DNA from: Amycolatopsis taiwanensis DSM 45107
GTDB taxonomy: Bacteria; Actinomycetota; Actinomycetes; Mycobacteriales; Pseudonocardiaceae
Assembly: GCF_000519205.1 (NCBI RefSeq)
Contig: NZ_JAFB01000004.1
Span: 217,269-281,268, forward strand
Length of the DNA stretch: 64,000 bases
Reading direction: 5' to 3'
Shown: positions 53,378 through 63,589 of the stretch, one piece after another
How the letters are laid out: each line of letters starts with the position of its first letter
How positions within the stretch are numbered: position 1 is the first letter of the stretch
Made by a program: the position numbers and the translations under genes
Notes under the pieces: generated by a model
The model's database searches: none
Seen by the model: only the letters and a program-made list of their open reading frames with translations
What the model was told of the DNA's origin: nothing

Positions 53378-54147
53378 AGCGGCAGCACCGTGTCCGTGAC
53401 AAAGGAGTTGCGAATCCAGCTGACCAGGTCACCCCAGAGGCCGGTGACCAACAACACACCCACCACGAGCAGGAGGCCGCCGCCGACGATCTGCACCCGC
53501 CGGCCGTTGCGCCGCAACCATTCCGTGGCACGCACCGCCCACCGCGCGCCGAAGGCGATGAGCAGGAACGGCAGGCCGAGACCGAGACAGTAGACGAGGA
53601 CCAGCAGGAAGCCGCGAGCACCGGCGCTACCGGTGGCGGTGGCCAGCGCGAGCACGCCGGACAGCGTCGGGCCGATGCAGGGGGTCCAGCCGAGCCCGAA
53701 CACCGCGCCCAGCAGCGGCGCGCCGAGCAGCCCGGCTCGCGGCACGTGGTGGGTGCGGATGTCGCGCTGGAGCCAGGGAATCAGGCCGAGGAACACCAGG
53801 CCCATCGCGATGGTGACCACACCGCCGATCCGCTGCAGCAGTTCGTGGTTGCCGAGGACGGCGTCGGCAAGCCAGACCAGGCTGCCCAGCGTCGCCACGA
53901 ACACCACGGTGAACCCGAGCACGAACAGCGCGGCCGCGCCGACGACGGCGAAGCGGCCCTTCTTGCGTTTCTCGTCTACGCTCACCGCGGGCGCGTCGGC
54001 GCCCACCAGCGCGGCGAGATAGGCGAGATAGCCCGGAACGAGCGGGACCACGCACGGCGAGGCGAACGAAATCGCACCGGCCGCGAGCGCGACTCCGGCA
54101 GCGAGCAGCAACGGCCCGGAGGTCGCCAGCTCGGTCACGGAATTCAC
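53374..54147 (-). CDS. ccdA: CcdA thiol-disulfide membrane transporter
   Basis: 257 aa with six helices. SFASPCVVPLVPGYLAYLAALVG carries the first catalytic Cys (P-C motif), GLGWTPCIGPTLSGVLALA the second. It passes reducing power to ResA-like proteins to keep apocytochrome CxxCH reduced. 56 nt after the resA-like gene. Confidence 0.94.
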   Translation of the reverse strand: MNSVTELATSGPLLLAAGVALAAGAISFASPCVVPLVPGYLAYLAALVGADAPAVSVDEKRKKGRFAVVGAAALFVLGFTVVFVATLGSLVWLADAVLGNHELLQRIGGVVTIAMGLVFLGLIPWLQRDIRTHHVPRAGLLGAPLLGAVFGLGWTPCIGPTLSGVLALATATGSAGARGFLLVLVYCLGLGLPFLLIAFGARWAVRATEWLRRNGRRVQIVGGGLLLVVGVLLVTGLWGDLVSWIRNSFVTDTVLPL

Positions 54148-54203
54148 GGTATTGAGAGTAAGCAGTGGACTTTGTGTGAGCTTCGCCGGGGGCGCGGCGC
54201 GAG

Positions 54204-54773
54204 TTACTCCTTGACGAGCCGGTCGACCAATGGGAGCAAATCGGACGCGAGAATCGAGCGCAGATAGACCGCGGCGACCCGCTGTTGCTTGTCGAGCACG
54301 ATGGTCGAGGGAACCGCATTGAGCGGATAGCCGCGCAGTTTCAGCAATTCCCGCCCCGCCGGATCGTAGATCGACGGATAGGTCACGCCGCGGTCGCGGA
54401 CGAAGTCCTGCGGCGCCGAGCGGTTGTCGTCCCGCACGTCATAGCCGAGTACCTGCACGCCGGACGCCTGCTCCTGCTGGTAGAGCTTTTCCAGCTCCGG
54501 CGCCTCGGTCCGGCAGGGCGCGCACCACTGGCCCCACAGGTTGACCACCACGACCTTGCCCGCGTAGTCGGAGACCGAGATCCGCTTGCCCTCGTCCATC
54601 AGGTCTTCGCCGGACAGGTTCGGGACCGGCTGGCGGTCGCCGTCGTAGAAGATGTCCGTCTGCCCGCCCGGGGCGACGAACTGGAAGCTGCTGCCCTGCG
54701 ACACCGCGTCCTTGCCGGTCGAGCACCCGGCCAGCGCGAGCACGGCCATGACCAGCAAGATCAATCGCTTCAT
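54204..54773 (-). CDS. resA: TlpA/ResA-like thiol-disulfide lipoprotein
   Basis: 189 aa. Lipoprotein signal LILLVMAVLALAGCS (Cys 16), then VVVVNLWGQWCAPCRTEAPELEKLYQQ with the WCAPC active site, and YPLNAVPSTIVLDKQQRV with the cis-Pro. Reduces apocytochrome c thiols with CcdA. Starts on the phosphatase stop (ATGA), confirming ATG 54773. Confidence 0.92.
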   Translation of the reverse strand: MKRLILLVMAVLALAGCSTGKDAVSQGSSFQFVAPGGQTDIFYDGDRQPVPNLSGEDLMDEGKRISVSDYAGKVVVVNLWGQWCAPCRTEAPELEKLYQQEQASGVQVLGYDVRDDNRSAPQDFVRDRGVTYPSIYDPAGRELLKLRGYPLNAVPSTIVLDKQQRVAAVYLRSILASDLLPLVDRLVKE

Positions 54774-55396
54774 GCGCCGGTCACCTTCGGATCGGTGACG
54801 CCGGCCGGCTCGGAGTAGACGATGTCGACCAGCCGCTCCTCGTCGAACACCAGGCTGGTGAGCGACGCCAGCGAGCACTGCCGCTTACGCGGGTCGTGCC
54901 ACATCCGCCGGCCCTCCAGAAACCGCCGCACCGTCCAGATCGGCAGCTGGTGGGAAACGCATACTGCCTCACGCCCCTGGGCCGCGGCCCGCGCCCGGTA
55001 CACCGCACCCAGCATCCGGCGGGCGATGTGCAGGTACGGCTCGCCCCACGACGGCAGGAACGGGTTGCGCAGGTGGTGCCAGTGCTCCGGCCGCCGAAGC
55101 GCGCCGTCGCCAACCGCGACCCGCTTTCCCTGGAAAACGTTGTCGGCCTCGATGAGCCGTTCGTCGGTCCGCACGTCGAGGCGGTGCGCGGCGGCGATCG
55201 GCGCCGCGGTCTGAAGCGCCCGCTCAAGCGGCGACGACACGATCGACGCGATGTCGTGCCCGGCCAGCGCCTCGGCCACGACAAGCGCCTGCCGTTGCCC
55301 GCGCTCGGACAACCGGAACCCGGACAAGCGCCCGTACAGGATGCCGTCCGGGTTGTGTACCTCGCCGTGGCGCAGCAGATGGACAATCGTCGTCAC
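54770..55396 (-). CDS. Histidine phosphatase family protein
   Basis: 208 aa. RHG motif VHLLRHGEVHNPDGILYGRLSGFRLSERG (residues 5-33) with the nucleophile His, then SSPLERALQTAAPIAA, and EAVCVSHQLPIWTVRRFLEG with the second His. A phosphoglycerate-mutase-like phosphatase of unknown substrate; it has the same position in M. tuberculosis (Rv0525, beside hemL). GTG 55396 follows GCGGAGGAGCAGA. Confidence 0.88.
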   Translation of the reverse strand: MTTIVHLLRHGEVHNPDGILYGRLSGFRLSERGQRQALVVAEALAGHDIASIVSSPLERALQTAAPIAAAHRLDVRTDERLIEADNVFQGKRVAVGDGALRRPEHWHHLRNPFLPSWGEPYLHIARRMLGAVYRARAAAQGREAVCVSHQLPIWTVRRFLEGRRMWHDPRKRQCSLASLTSLVFDEERLVDIVYSEPAGVTDPKVTGA

Positions 55397-55436
55397 TCTG
55401 CTCCTCCGCGGGTTTTCGTGTGTGACACCGGGGTGC

Positions 55437-56738
55437 TCACTTGACGGCCTCCGCCGCCGCTTGCGCCGCGGCGGGCAACGCGGCCTCGATGATCTCGAAG
55501 GCGGCCTCGTCCATCGCCGAGTTGACGAACCACGCCTCGTACGCGCTCGGTGGCCCGTACACGCCGCGATCGAGCAACGCATGGAAGAACGACGGAAAAC
55601 GCCAGGTCTCCGAGTTTTTCGCGTCGTCGTAATTGCGCACGGGACCTTCGCTGAAGAACACGCTCAGCAGATTTCCGGCGTAGGCGATGTGATGCGCGAC
55701 TCCCGCGGCGCTCAGCGCATCGGTGAACAACGCGCCCAGGCGCTGAGAATTCGCGTCGAGCGCGCGGTACACCTCGTCGTCCGCCGCTCGAAGCGTGGCG
55801 AGACCGGTCGCGACCGCGACCGGGTTCCCGGACAGCGTCCCCGCCTGGTACACCGGACCGGTCGGCGCCAGCCGGGCCATCACGTCGGCACGGCCGCCGA
55901 ACGCCGCGGCCGGCAAGCCGCCGGACATCACCTTGCCGAAGGTGTAGAGGTCTCCGGGCACCGATTCGAGGCCGAACCAGCCCGCACGCGACACCCGGAA
56001 CCCGGTCATCACCTCGTCCATGATCAACAGGGCACCGTGCTCGTGCGCCAGCTCACGCAGGCCCGCGTTGAAGCCGTCGAGCGGGGCGACGGCACCCATG
56101 TTCCCGGCCGCCGCCTCGGTGATGATCGCGGCGATGGAATCCGGGTTCTCCGCGAAGGCCTTCCGCACCGCGTCGAGGTCGTTGTAGGGCAACACCAGGG
56201 TGTCGGCGGCCTGCGCGCCGGTGACGCCGGGCGAGGTGGGGAGGCCGAGCGTGGCGACCCCGGAGCCGGCGTGGGCCAGCAGCGCGTCGACGTGACCGTG
56301 ATAGCACCCGGCGAACTTGATGACCTTGCTGCGCCCGGTGAAGCCACGGGCCAGCCGGATCGCGCTCATCGTCGCCTCGGTCCCGGAGTTGACCAGGCGG
56401 ACCTGCTGCACCGGCTCGACCCGGGCGATGATCTCCTCGGCGAGTTCCACCTCACCGGTGGTGGGGGTGCCGAAGGACAGGCCCGCGCCCGCCGCCGCGC
56501 GCGCCGCCGCCACCACCTCCGGGTGCGCGTGGCCCAGGATCATCGGCCCCCAGGAGGAGACGAGGTCGACGTAGGAGTTCCCGTCCGCGTCCCACAGGTA
56601 TGGCCCTTCACCGCGCACCATGAAACGCGGGGTGCCGCCGACCGACTGGAAGGCCCGCACCGGCGAGTTCACCCCGCCGGGAGTCGCCGCCGCCGCCCGT
56701 TCGAACCATGCCCTGGACTGATTGACTCCGTGCGTCAC
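55437..56738 (-). CDS. hemL: Glutamate-1-semialdehyde 2,1-aminomutase
   Basis: 433 aa PLP enzyme forming 5-aminolevulinate. [82 protein letters not shown], and the PLP Lys in [21 protein letters not shown] 56738 chosen; the longer frame upstream is non-coding. The C-terminal stop (TGA) overlaps a GTG that opens a 15-codon frame reaching the phosphatase gene. Confidence 0.96.
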   Translation of the reverse strand: MTHGVNQSRAWFERAAAATPGGVNSPVRAFQSVGGTPRFMVRGEGPYLWDADGNSYVDLVSSWGPMILGHAHPEVVAAARAAAGAGLSFGTPTTGEVELAEEIIARVEPVQQVRLVNSGTEATMSAIRLARGFTGRSKVIKFAGCYHGHVDALLAHAGSGVATLGLPTSPGVTGAQAADTLVLPYNDLDAVRKAFAENPDSIAAIITEAAAGNMGAVAPLDGFNAGLRELAHEHGALLIMDEVMTGFRVSRAGWFGLESVPGDLYTFGKVMSGGLPAAAFGGRADVMARLAPTGPVYQAGTLSGNPVAVATGLATLRAADDEVYRALDANSQRLGALFTDALSAAGVAHHIAYAGNLLSVFFSEGPVRNYDDAKNSETWRFPSFFHALLDRGVYGPPSAYEAWFVNSAMDEAAFEIIEAALPAAAQAAAEAVK

Positions 56739-56764
56739 GACTGCCAGTCTCGCAGAAGCAGTCG

Positions 56765-57160
56765 TCAGCTCCCGCTGAGGTGGGGCAGCTGAACCTCGAT
56801 GGCGCCCGTGGCACCCCGCCGCCTCCGGCGCCGCCTGCGCCGGACGCCGGTCCCCAGCAGCACCTCGCGCACCGCGTCGACCAGCAGGATCCCGGCGACC
56901 ATGCCGAGTGCGATCGCGCCGGCCGCCCAACTGCCGACCAACCGCGTCGAGGTCAGCGAGGTGCCGTCGGACAGGGTGAGAGTGAGCGTTCTCACCCCAA
57001 AACCCCAGATCCACACCGCGCACCACACGGCGGCCGCGGCGACGGCCAGCTCGCAGCCCGCGGTCACCAGTCGCCACGGCCGGTGCAGCGCGGCCGGCCG
57101 CGTCGGCGGCTGCACCTCGCCGGACACCCGGGCACCCTCCTGCCCGACCTTGTCGTTCAC
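56765..57160 (-). CDS. Hypothetical membrane protein
   Basis: 131 aa. Two helices ([48 protein letters not shown]), then an Arg-run ([10 protein letters not shown]) and [12 protein letters not shown] 57160 overlaps the stop of the upstream gene (GTGA). No family recognised; part of the hemB-distal operon and precedes hemL by 26 nt. Confidence 0.7.
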   Translation of the reverse strand: MNDKVGQEGARVSGEVQPPTRPAALHRPWRLVTAGCELAVAAAAVWCAVWIWGFGVRTLTLTLSDGTSLTSTRLVGSWAAGAIALGMVAGILLVDAVREVLLGTGVRRRRRRRRRGATGAIEVQLPHLSGS

Positions 57161-57597
57161 GCCGGCCAGCCTTTCACACTCCGGATGGCGGCGCGCAGCG
57201 CTTCGCCGTCCCGCGCCCACGCGAGCACGACGGTGCCATCGTCCAGCCGGACGGGCAGCTCGTCGTAGTTGCGCGGCACGCTCCAGCCGCCACCGAGCAC
57301 CCGCGCCCCGGCGGGCGTGCCGACCTCGGTCACCTCGGCGATGCGGTCCAGCCGAAGTTCCTCCCGCCCCTGCCACAGCGCGGTCGAGGTGACCCGGACC
57401 GTGTGGAAGCGCCGGCGGGCATTGATCCAGGGCACGGTGATCGCGGCGAGGCCGAGGCCGACCAGCACCCAGGCCACGACGTGCACCGGCCCGCCCGTGG
57501 CCAGTTCGGCGAGCGCACCCAGCACCGCGAAGCCCGGCCCGTACCACAGCGGGGTCCAGGCCGCGCCGCGCTCCAGGTAACGGGTCTCGTCGCTCAC
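57157..57597 (-). CDS. Hypothetical membrane protein with PH-like domain
   Basis: 146 aa. Two helices ([41 protein letters not shown]), then a soluble part [31 protein letters not shown]...[25 protein letters not shown] that looks like a bacterial PH/DUF3093-type barrel. GTG 57597 overlaps the preceding stop by 4 nt. Role unknown. Confidence 0.65.
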   Translation of the reverse strand: MSDETRYLERGAAWTPLWYGPGFAVLGALAELATGGPVHVVAWVLVGLGLAAITVPWINARRRFHTVRVTSTALWQGREELRLDRIAEVTEVGTPAGARVLGGGWSVPRNYDELPVRLDDGTVVLAWARDGEALRAAIRSVKGWPA

Positions 57598-58172
57598 GAA
57601 CGCTTGCGTCCGCCCGGCAGGAACGAACCGGACCCCAGACCGGGGCGCCCGCCGCCGGTTGCGGCGTCGGGTTTGGGGAAGTAGGGCCGGACCGCGGGCA
57701 GGTACATCAGGAAGAGCGCGATGAGCGCGATGAGCATGGCCAGCAGGGCGAGGACGAGCTGGAAGAGCCCGAACAGGTACTGGAACACCAGGGCGACCGC
57801 GAAGAACACGGTCAGCACGGTGCGCGCCGATCGGGTGCCCTGGCGGGCCTTGTAGGCGAACAGCACGTACATGGCCGCGAAAGAGACCGCACCGACCAGG
57901 AGCAGCACGAGGAAGGTCGTGGTGCCGGAGGCGACCTGTTCCGGCGAGTACTGCGGGGTCGCCTTGATGTTCTGGTCGATGATCTGCTGGCGGTACACGA
58001 CCGGCACGACGTAACAGACCACCAGGACCACCGCCGAGGCGACCCACAGCCAGAACGAGACCCGCACCGGCATGGGCGGGGTCACTCCGGTGGCCGTCGC
58101 CTCCGGCAGGCCGGGCGCCTTGGGCAGGCCCTTGGCGCGACGCTCGCCATCCGATCCGTCTGATTCGGTCAT
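57594..58172 (-). CDS. Hypothetical multi-pass membrane protein (Rv0513-like position)
   Basis: 192 aa. A polar N-terminus, then four helices (FWLWVASAVVLVVCYVVPVVY; FLVLLLVGAVSFAAMYVLFAY; VLTVFFAVALVFQYLFGLFQLVLALL; LIALIALFLMYLPAV), ending Gly/Arg-rich. Follows hemB by 49 nt, as Rv0513 does in M. tuberculosis. No catalytic motif. Confidence 0.7.
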   Translation of the reverse strand: MTESDGSDGERRAKGLPKAPGLPEATATGVTPPMPVRVSFWLWVASAVVLVVCYVVPVVYRQQIIDQNIKATPQYSPEQVASGTTTFLVLLLVGAVSFAAMYVLFAYKARQGTRSARTVLTVFFAVALVFQYLFGLFQLVLALLAMLIALIALFLMYLPAVRPYFPKPDAATGGGRPGLGSGSFLPGGRKRS

Positions 58173-58221
58173 CAGCAGAGAATACTTCGCAGAGCCCGGT
58201 CGAGACCGTCGGCGGGGGCGC

Positions 58222-59193
58222 CTAATCCAGCCACGATGACGCTTCTACCGCCCAGTAGGTGAGAATCATGTCGGCACCGGCGCGGCGCATCGAGGTGAGC
58301 ACCTCCAGGATGGTGCGCTGACGATCCAGCCAGCCATTCGCCGCGGCCGCCTCGACCATCGCGTACTCCCCCGAGATGTTGTAGGCCGCGACCGGCACCG
58401 GCGACGCCTCCGCGGCCGCTCGCAGTATGTCCAAATAGGAGAGTGCGGGCTTGACCATGATCGCGTCCGCGCCCTCGGCGACGTCCAGCTCGATCTCGCG
58501 CAGCGCTTCCCGGGCGTTGCCCGGATCCTGCTGGTAGGTCTTGCGGTCGCCGGTGAGCTGCGAGTCCACCGCCTCCCGGAAGGGTCCGTAGAACGCGCTC
58601 GCGTATTTGACCGAGTAGGCCAGAATTCCGGTGTCGGTGTGGCCCGACTCGTCCAGCGCGTGGCGGATCACGCCGACCTGACCGTCCATCATGCCGCTCG
58701 GGCCGAGCAGGTGGGCGCCCGCTTCGGCCTGCGCGACCGCCATGTCGGCGTACACCTTCAGCGTCGCGTCGTTGTCCACACCACCGCTGGCGTCCAGCAC
58801 GCCGCAGTGCCCGTGGTCGGTGAACTCGTCGAGACACGTGTCGGCCATCAGCACGGTCTCGTCGCCCAGTTCGGCCCTGAGGTCGCGCAGCGCCACGTTC
58901 AGGATGCCGTTCTCGTCAACGGCCCCGGAACCGACGGCGTCGCGCCGCTGCGGCACCCCGAAGATCATCAGGCCGCCGACACCGGCGCGCACGGCATCCA
59001 CGGCGGCCTTGCGCAGACTGTCGCGAGTGTGCTGAACGACGCCCGGCATGCTCGAGATCGGCCGGGGCGCGTCGGCGCCCTCCGCGACGAACATGGGCAA
59101 AATCAACTGGCGCGGCCGCAGCGTGGTTTCACTGACCAGGCGCCGCAGCGCCGTCGTGGTACGCAACCGGCGGGGACGATGCTCGGGAAACAC
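58222..59193 (-). CDS. hemB: Porphobilinogen synthase (5-aminolevulinate dehydratase)
   Basis: 323 aa. [55 protein letters not shown] (Cys cluster for metal), [18 protein letters not shown] (Schiff-base Lys), [16 protein letters not shown] (second active Lys). GTG 59193 suits the family start ([11 protein letters not shown]); a TAGCCT ten-like box 7 nt before suggests a leaderless message. Separated from hemD by the palindromic element. Confidence 0.95.
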   Translation of the reverse strand: MFPEHRPRRLRTTTALRRLVSETTLRPRQLILPMFVAEGADAPRPISSMPGVVQHTRDSLRKAAVDAVRAGVGGLMIFGVPQRRDAVGSGAVDENGILNVALRDLRAELGDETVLMADTCLDEFTDHGHCGVLDASGGVDNDATLKVYADMAVAQAEAGAHLLGPSGMMDGQVGVIRHALDESGHTDTGILAYSVKYASAFYGPFREAVDSQLTGDRKTYQQDPGNAREALREIELDVAEGADAIMVKPALSYLDILRAAAEASPVPVAAYNISGEYAMVEAAAANGWLDRQRTILEVLTSMRRAGADMILTYWAVEASSWLD

Positions 59194-59280
59194 GCCATCG
59201 AGGCTACTCCCGTGCGCCTCGCGCTCCCCGAGCACGAGCCTTCTCCCACATATGTCACCAACAGTCAAGCCCGAACTTCG

Positions 59281-59327
59281 ATGAGTGACCCGTTACTGAC
59301 GAAAATCGGCAGGAACGGGTCACTCAT
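59281..59327. terminator. 47-nt palindromic element, copy B (downstream of hemD)
   Basis: Same 14-bp arms as copy A at 59281-59294 and 59314-59327. Starts 40 nt past the hemD stop on the minus strand. Probably ends the rex-hemACD transcript before hemB, which then needs its own promoter. Confidence 0.7.
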
Positions 59328-59366
59328 GCGAACTCGGTGGCACCAGCAGCGCCACTCGCGGAAGGG

Positions 59367-60899
59367 TCAGGAGCGGCGGGTGCGCTTGGCCTTGCGAGGC
59401 GGCGGCAGGGCGCCTTCGGCACGCAGCTTGGCGGCGTGCGCGGCCAGGGCGTCGACCAGGTGCGGGATGTCCGCCTTTTCCGGCTGGACGTCCACGCGCA
59501 GGCCGAACTCCACCGCGGTCTCCGCGGTCTTCGGGCCGATGCACGCGACCAGTGTGCGGGTATGCGGCTTGCCCGCGATGCCGACCAGGTTCCGGACGGT
59601 CGAGGAGGAGGTGAAGCACACCGCGTCGAACCCGCCGGTCTTGATCATCTCGCGGGTCTCGGCGGGCGGCGGCGCCGCCCGGACGGTCCGGTAGGCCGTC
59701 ACGTCGTCGACCTCCCAGCCGCGGTCCACCAACCCGGCCGACAGCGTCTCGGTGGCGATGTCGGCGCGCGGCAGCAGGACCCGGTTGACCGGGTCGAGCA
59801 CGTCGTCGTACGGCGGGAACTCGGCCAGCAGGCCCTCGCTCGACTGCTCGCCCTTCGGCACCATCTCGGGGTTGATGCCGAACGCGCGCACCCGCTGCGC
59901 GGTCGCCTCACCGACACACGCGATCTTCACGCCCGAGAAGGCCCGCGCGTCCAGGCCGAACTCCTCGAACTTCTCCCACACCGCGCGCACCGCGTTCGCC
60001 GAGGTGAACACGATCCACTGGTACCGGCCGTCCACCAGGCCCTTGACCGAGCGCTCCATCTGCGCCGGGCTGCGCGGCGGCTCGACCGAGATCGTCGGCA
60101 CCTCGTGCGAGGTCGCGCCGTGCTGGCGCAGCCGCTCGGCCATCTCGCCGGCCTGCTCCTTGGTGCGCGGCACGAGCACCTTCCAGCCGTAGAGCGCCCG
60201 CGACTCCCACCACGACAGCTTCGACCGGTGCCCGGCCGCTTCGCCGACCGTGACCACGAGCGGGCCGACCAGCTCACCGGCGTCCTGCGCCAGGGTGGCC
60301 AGGGTGCTGTCCAGCGTGCGCTGGGTGTTGATGGTGCCGTTCGAGGTGACCGCGGCCGGGGTCTGCGGGGACAACCCGTGCTCGACCAGCGCGCCGGCGG
60401 CCTCCGCCAGATGGCTCGAAGTCGCGTGCAGCACGATCGGCCCCGGTGTCGCGGCGAGACCGGCCCAGTTCACTTCGCCGCGGACGTCCGCCTCGACATG
60501 GGTACCGCCGAGCGCGATCCCGGCGTAGGTGGGCACCGCGGTGCCGGGCGTCACGCCGGGCACGATCTCGAACACGGCGTTCGTCTTGGCCACGGCGTGC
60601 ACCTCGGCCACGGCCGCGGCGCTGGTCAGGGGGTCGCCGCTGACCAGCCGGAGCACCAGGCGGCCCGCCTTGGCCTCACCGGCCAGATCCTTGGCCACCT
60701 CGCCCGGCTCGCCGACGGCCGGCCGGGCCTCGGCGTCCGCGCTGGCTTGCGCGAGCACCGCGGCGGGCACGTCCGGGTCGGTCACCACGACCTCGGCCTT
60801 GGCCAGCAGTTCCTGGGCACGAACGGTCAGCAGTCCGGCGTCGCCGGGGCCGGAGCCCACGAACGCGACGCGCCCAGCGGTCTTCCGCGCGGGGGTCAT
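59367..60899 (-). CDS. hemD: Fused uroporphyrinogen-III C-methyltransferase / synthase
   Basis: 510 aa from ATG 60899; ATG 60944, one base after the bridging frame's stop, is an alternative. Residues 8-245 are the SUMT part (GRVAFVGSGPGDAGLLTVRAQELLAKAEVVVTDPDV, LVSGDPLTSA, EIVPGVTPGTAVPTYAGI). Residues about 265-500 are the HEM4 part (GWKVLVPRTKEQAGEMAERLRQHGATSHEVPTI, WIVFTSANAVRAVWEKF, ACVGEATAQRVRAFG, DAVCFTSSSTVRNLVG). Supplies uroporphyrinogen-III for heme and siroheme/cobalamin. Confidence 0.94.
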   Translation of the reverse strand: MTPARKTAGRVAFVGSGPGDAGLLTVRAQELLAKAEVVVTDPDVPAAVLAQASADAEARPAVGEPGEVAKDLAGEAKAGRLVLRLVSGDPLTSAAAVAEVHAVAKTNAVFEIVPGVTPGTAVPTYAGIALGGTHVEADVRGEVNWAGLAATPGPIVLHATSSHLAEAAGALVEHGLSPQTPAAVTSNGTINTQRTLDSTLATLAQDAGELVGPLVVTVGEAAGHRSKLSWWESRALYGWKVLVPRTKEQAGEMAERLRQHGATSHEVPTISVEPPRSPAQMERSVKGLVDGRYQWIVFTSANAVRAVWEKFEEFGLDARAFSGVKIACVGEATAQRVRAFGINPEMVPKGEQSSEGLLAEFPPYDDVLDPVNRVLLPRADIATETLSAGLVDRGWEVDDVTAYRTVRAAPPPAETREMIKTGGFDAVCFTSSSTVRNLVGIAGKPHTRTLVACIGPKTAETAVEFGLRVDVQPEKADIPHLVDALAAHAAKLRAEGALPPPRKAKRTRRS

Positions 60900-60945
60900 T
60901 GCAGTTACGTCTTTCTCTTTGTCGGTGTTGTTCAGAACGGCCATC

Positions 60946-61092
60946 TCACAGTGTTGTTCGGACGTGTTCGGGTAGCCAGACCGTGACATCCGTTGTCGAC
61001 TGCCAGTCGATCACGGCGGCGGCCTGCCTCCCCGACCACGTGCAGCGTCGTTGTCCGTCACGATGGATACCGATCTTGCGTTTGAACAGCAT
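60946..61092 (-). other. Small frame formed by dispersed repeat copy 2
   Basis: Frame from ATG 61092: MLFKRKIGIHRDGQRRCTWS and on to VTVWLPEHVRTTL, TGA at 60948-60946, one base before the alternative hemD ATG 60944. No ribosome site. Closely like 40241-40376 in reverse orientation. Could be a 48-aa protein, a leader of hemD or a mobile DNA relic. Confidence 0.35.
60951..61083 (-). repeat. Dispersed 130-bp repeat, copy 2
   Basis: Inverse of the copy at 40241-40376, and its left third also matches 32840-32887. Fills the gap between hemC and hemD. Confidence 0.7.
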
Positions 61093-61236
61093 CCTTACCG
61101 TAGGAACAGCGTTCCGTTGTGTTCTTTTGTTCACTTGGCGTGTTCATTTCGTGCCCGCGGGTGCGGGCAGCTGAACCACGCCCGTGGTTTTCGGGCGCGC
61201 CTCGGGTTACCGATTTCAGTTGTCGCAGCCGCGCCG

Positions 61237-62199
61237 TCAGCGTGGCTTGCCGCCGGGCCCGGACAGTGCACCGGCGCCCAGGTCGAGCAGTTCCGCGGCC
61301 AGTTCGCGGCCGAGCCGTTCCGCGTCCCCGGAGTTCGCCACCGCCGAGGCACGGATCAGGACCGGCACGTCCGAGGCCTCGTCGTCCCCCGCGGCGGCGA
61401 CACCGCGCAACGAGATGCGTTCGACGATCGAACCATCGGCTTCGAGGTCTTCCACCACTTCGGCCAGCGCGCCGACGGGGGCGCTGCAGCCGGCTTCCAG
61501 CGCGGCGAGCATGGCCCGCTCCGCGGTCACCGCGGAGCGCGTCCCCGCGTCGTTCACAGTGGACTGGAGCAGGTGCTCGATGTCCACGTCGTCGGCGCGG
61601 CACTCCACGGCCAGCGCACCCTGCGCGGGCGACGGCAGCATCTGGATCGGATCGAGCGTCTCGGTGATCTGATCCGCCAGCCCCAGCCGGGACAGGCCGG
61701 CGCGGGCGAGCACGATCGCGTCCAGCTCGCCTTCGTGCACCTTGCGCAGGCGGCTGTCGACGTTGCCGCGAATCGGCACGACCTGCAGGCCCAAGCCGAG
61801 CGCGCGCAGCTGCGCGGACCGGCGGTTCGAACCGGTGCCGACGGTCGATCCGGGCGGCAACTCGGCAAGGGTCAGCCCGTCCCGGGCGATCAGTGCGTCC
61901 CGCGGGTCCTCGCGCGGCGGCACCGCGGCGAGCACGATGCCCGGTTCCGCGGCGGTCGGCAGGTCCTTGTAGGAGTGCACGGCGACGTCGACCCGGCCGT
62001 CCTTCAACGCCTCGCGCAGGGCCGAGGTGAACACGCCGACGCCGATCTCGGCGATCGGCGCACTCGACCGGTCACCGGGCGTGGTGACCTTGACGATCTC
62101 GACCTGCTGTCCGGCCCGGCGGAGGGCATCCGCGACCGTGCCGGTCTGTGTCAGGGCAAGGGCGCTGGCCCTCGTCCCGATCCTGATGGTTCTCGTCAC
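61237..62199 (-). CDS. hemC: Hydroxymethylbilane synthase
   Basis: 320 aa. [66 protein letters not shown], and [11 protein letters not shown] with the dipyrromethane Cys. Deaminates four porphobilinogens. Starts on the hemA stop (GTGA). Confidence 0.96.
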   Translation of the reverse strand: MTRTIRIGTRASALALTQTGTVADALRRAGQQVEIVKVTTPGDRSSAPIAEIGVGVFTSALREALKDGRVDVAVHSYKDLPTAAEPGIVLAAVPPREDPRDALIARDGLTLAELPPGSTVGTGSNRRSAQLRALGLGLQVVPIRGNVDSRLRKVHEGELDAIVLARAGLSRLGLADQITETLDPIQMLPSPAQGALAVECRADDVDIEHLLQSTVNDAGTRSAVTAERAMLAALEAGCSAPVGALAEVVEDLEADGSIVERISLRGVAAAGDDEASDVPVLIRASAVANSGDAERLGRELAAELLDLGAGALSGPGGKPR

Positions 62200-63515
62200 T
62201 GGGTTTCACCGTCTGTCTGGGGATTCGGGGTGAGGCTGGAGACCACCACCGGCGAAGCCGGGTCGAGCTCGAACAGCTCGCGCAGCGCGCTCGCGTAGTC
62301 GGTCCCCTGGGTTTCCGCGGCGAGCTGCTTCACGCGCACCGTCGGCGCATGCAGCAACTTGTCGACCACCCGGCGCACGGTGCGCGCGACCTCGTCGCGC
62401 ACGTCGGTGTCCATGTCGGGAAGCCGCTTGTCCAGCCGCAGCAGCTCGGCGTCGACGACTTCGGCGGCCCGCTTGCGCAACGCGGTGACGGTCGGCGTGA
62501 CCGCGGCACTGCGCTGGCCGGCCAGGTACTCGCGCACCTCGTCGAGCACGATGCCGGTGGCCCGCGCGATCTGGCGGCTACTGCCGCCGGTCCCGTAGGT
62601 CTCTATGCGGTGCTGCACGGTCTCCAGGTCCACCAGCCCGACCTTCGGCACGGCGGTCACCGTGGGGTCCACGTCGCGGGGGAGCCCGAGGTCGCAGATC
62701 ACCAGCGGCCGGTCCTCGCGCGGCAGCACGTGGTCGGCGGTCAGCACGGCGCCCTTGGCGCCGGTGCAGCAGATCACCAGGTCGGCCTCGGCCACCGCGG
62801 CGGCCAGCCCGGCCATCGGCATCGCCGCGGCGGGCACGCCCTGCTCGGCGATGTTGCGGGCCAGCCGTTCCGCGCGAGCCAGCGTCCGGTTGGCCACGGT
62901 GATCCGCCCGACGCCGGCCTTGCGCAGCCGGCTCGCGGCCAGCGCCCCCATCGACCCGGCGCCGACGATCAGCGCGTGCTGTCCGGCCACGTCCCCGGCG
63001 GCGGCCAGGGCCTCGGCGACCACGGACGCGCCGAGCTGGCCCAGCCCGGTCTCGGTGTGCACGCGCTTGCCGACCCGCAGCGTGGTCTGGATCAACTCGT
63101 GCAGGGTGCGGCCGACCGTGCCCGCGTCGCGTGCGGCGGCGTAGGCGTTACGGACCTGACCGAGGATCTGCGTCTCACCGGCGACCATCGAGTCGAGCCC
63201 CGAGGCGACGTTGAAGATGTGCTCGACCGCGGCGCCCGCGTAGTGCACGTACAGGTTGTCGTAGAGCGCGGTGGCCGGACAGCCGGACTGGCGGGCGAGC
63301 ACCTCCGACACGTCGGCAAGGCCGCCGTGGAACGTCTCGACGACGGCGTAGACCTCGACGCGGTTGCACGAGGAAAGCAACATGACTTCCTGCACGTGCT
63401 CGGCCTGTTGCAGCTCGTGCAGCACCTTCTCCAGCTCCGCCGCCGGCACCGCGGCCCGCTCGAGCGTGTGGAAGTCGGCGGTACGGTGCGAAAGCCCGAT
63501 GGCCAAGACACTCAC
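62196..63515 (-). CDS. hemA: Glutamyl-tRNA reductase
   Basis: 439 aa. [20 protein letters not shown] with the catalytic Cys, [48 protein letters not shown], and the NADPH-binding [31 protein letters not shown]. First committed step of C5 heme synthesis. GTG 63515 follows GCGGAGGAAC within the leader repeat. Downstream of rex, so likely under Rex control. Confidence 0.96.
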   Translation of the reverse strand: MSVLAIGLSHRTADFHTLERAAVPAAELEKVLHELQQAEHVQEVMLLSSCNRVEVYAVVETFHGGLADVSEVLARQSGCPATALYDNLYVHYAGAAVEHIFNVASGLDSMVAGETQILGQVRNAYAAARDAGTVGRTLHELIQTTLRVGKRVHTETGLGQLGASVVAEALAAAGDVAGQHALIVGAGSMGALAASRLRKAGVGRITVANRTLARAERLARNIAEQGVPAAAMPMAGLAAAVAEADLVICCTGAKGAVLTADHVLPREDRPLVICDLGLPRDVDPTVTAVPKVGLVDLETVQHRIETYGTGGSSRQIARATGIVLDEVREYLAGQRSAAVTPTVTALRKRAAEVVDAELLRLDKRLPDMDTDVRDEVARTVRRVVDKLLHAPTVRVKQLAAETQGTDYASALRELFELDPASPVVVSSLTPNPQTDGETQ

Positions 63516-63589
63516 AGCAGTTCCTCCGCGAGTTTCCGTGCGACCGCGACCGCGACCGGGTCGACGAGCCGCTCTGGCATCCTGGTCAC
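63512..63589 (-). other. 25-codon leader frame bridging rex and hemA
   Basis: GTG 63589 overlaps the rex stop and TGA 63514-63512 overlaps the hemA GTG, both as GTGA. Encodes [20 protein letters not shown] and AEELL. A cousin lies before nuoD (35010-35081). Contains hemA's ribosome site. Confidence 0.4.

Noticed and set aside
55402-55441. 15-codon frame between hemL and the phosphatase as a gene
   Set aside because: Too short to support. It overlaps both neighbours by GTGA, and only its ribosome-site part resembles the leader family.
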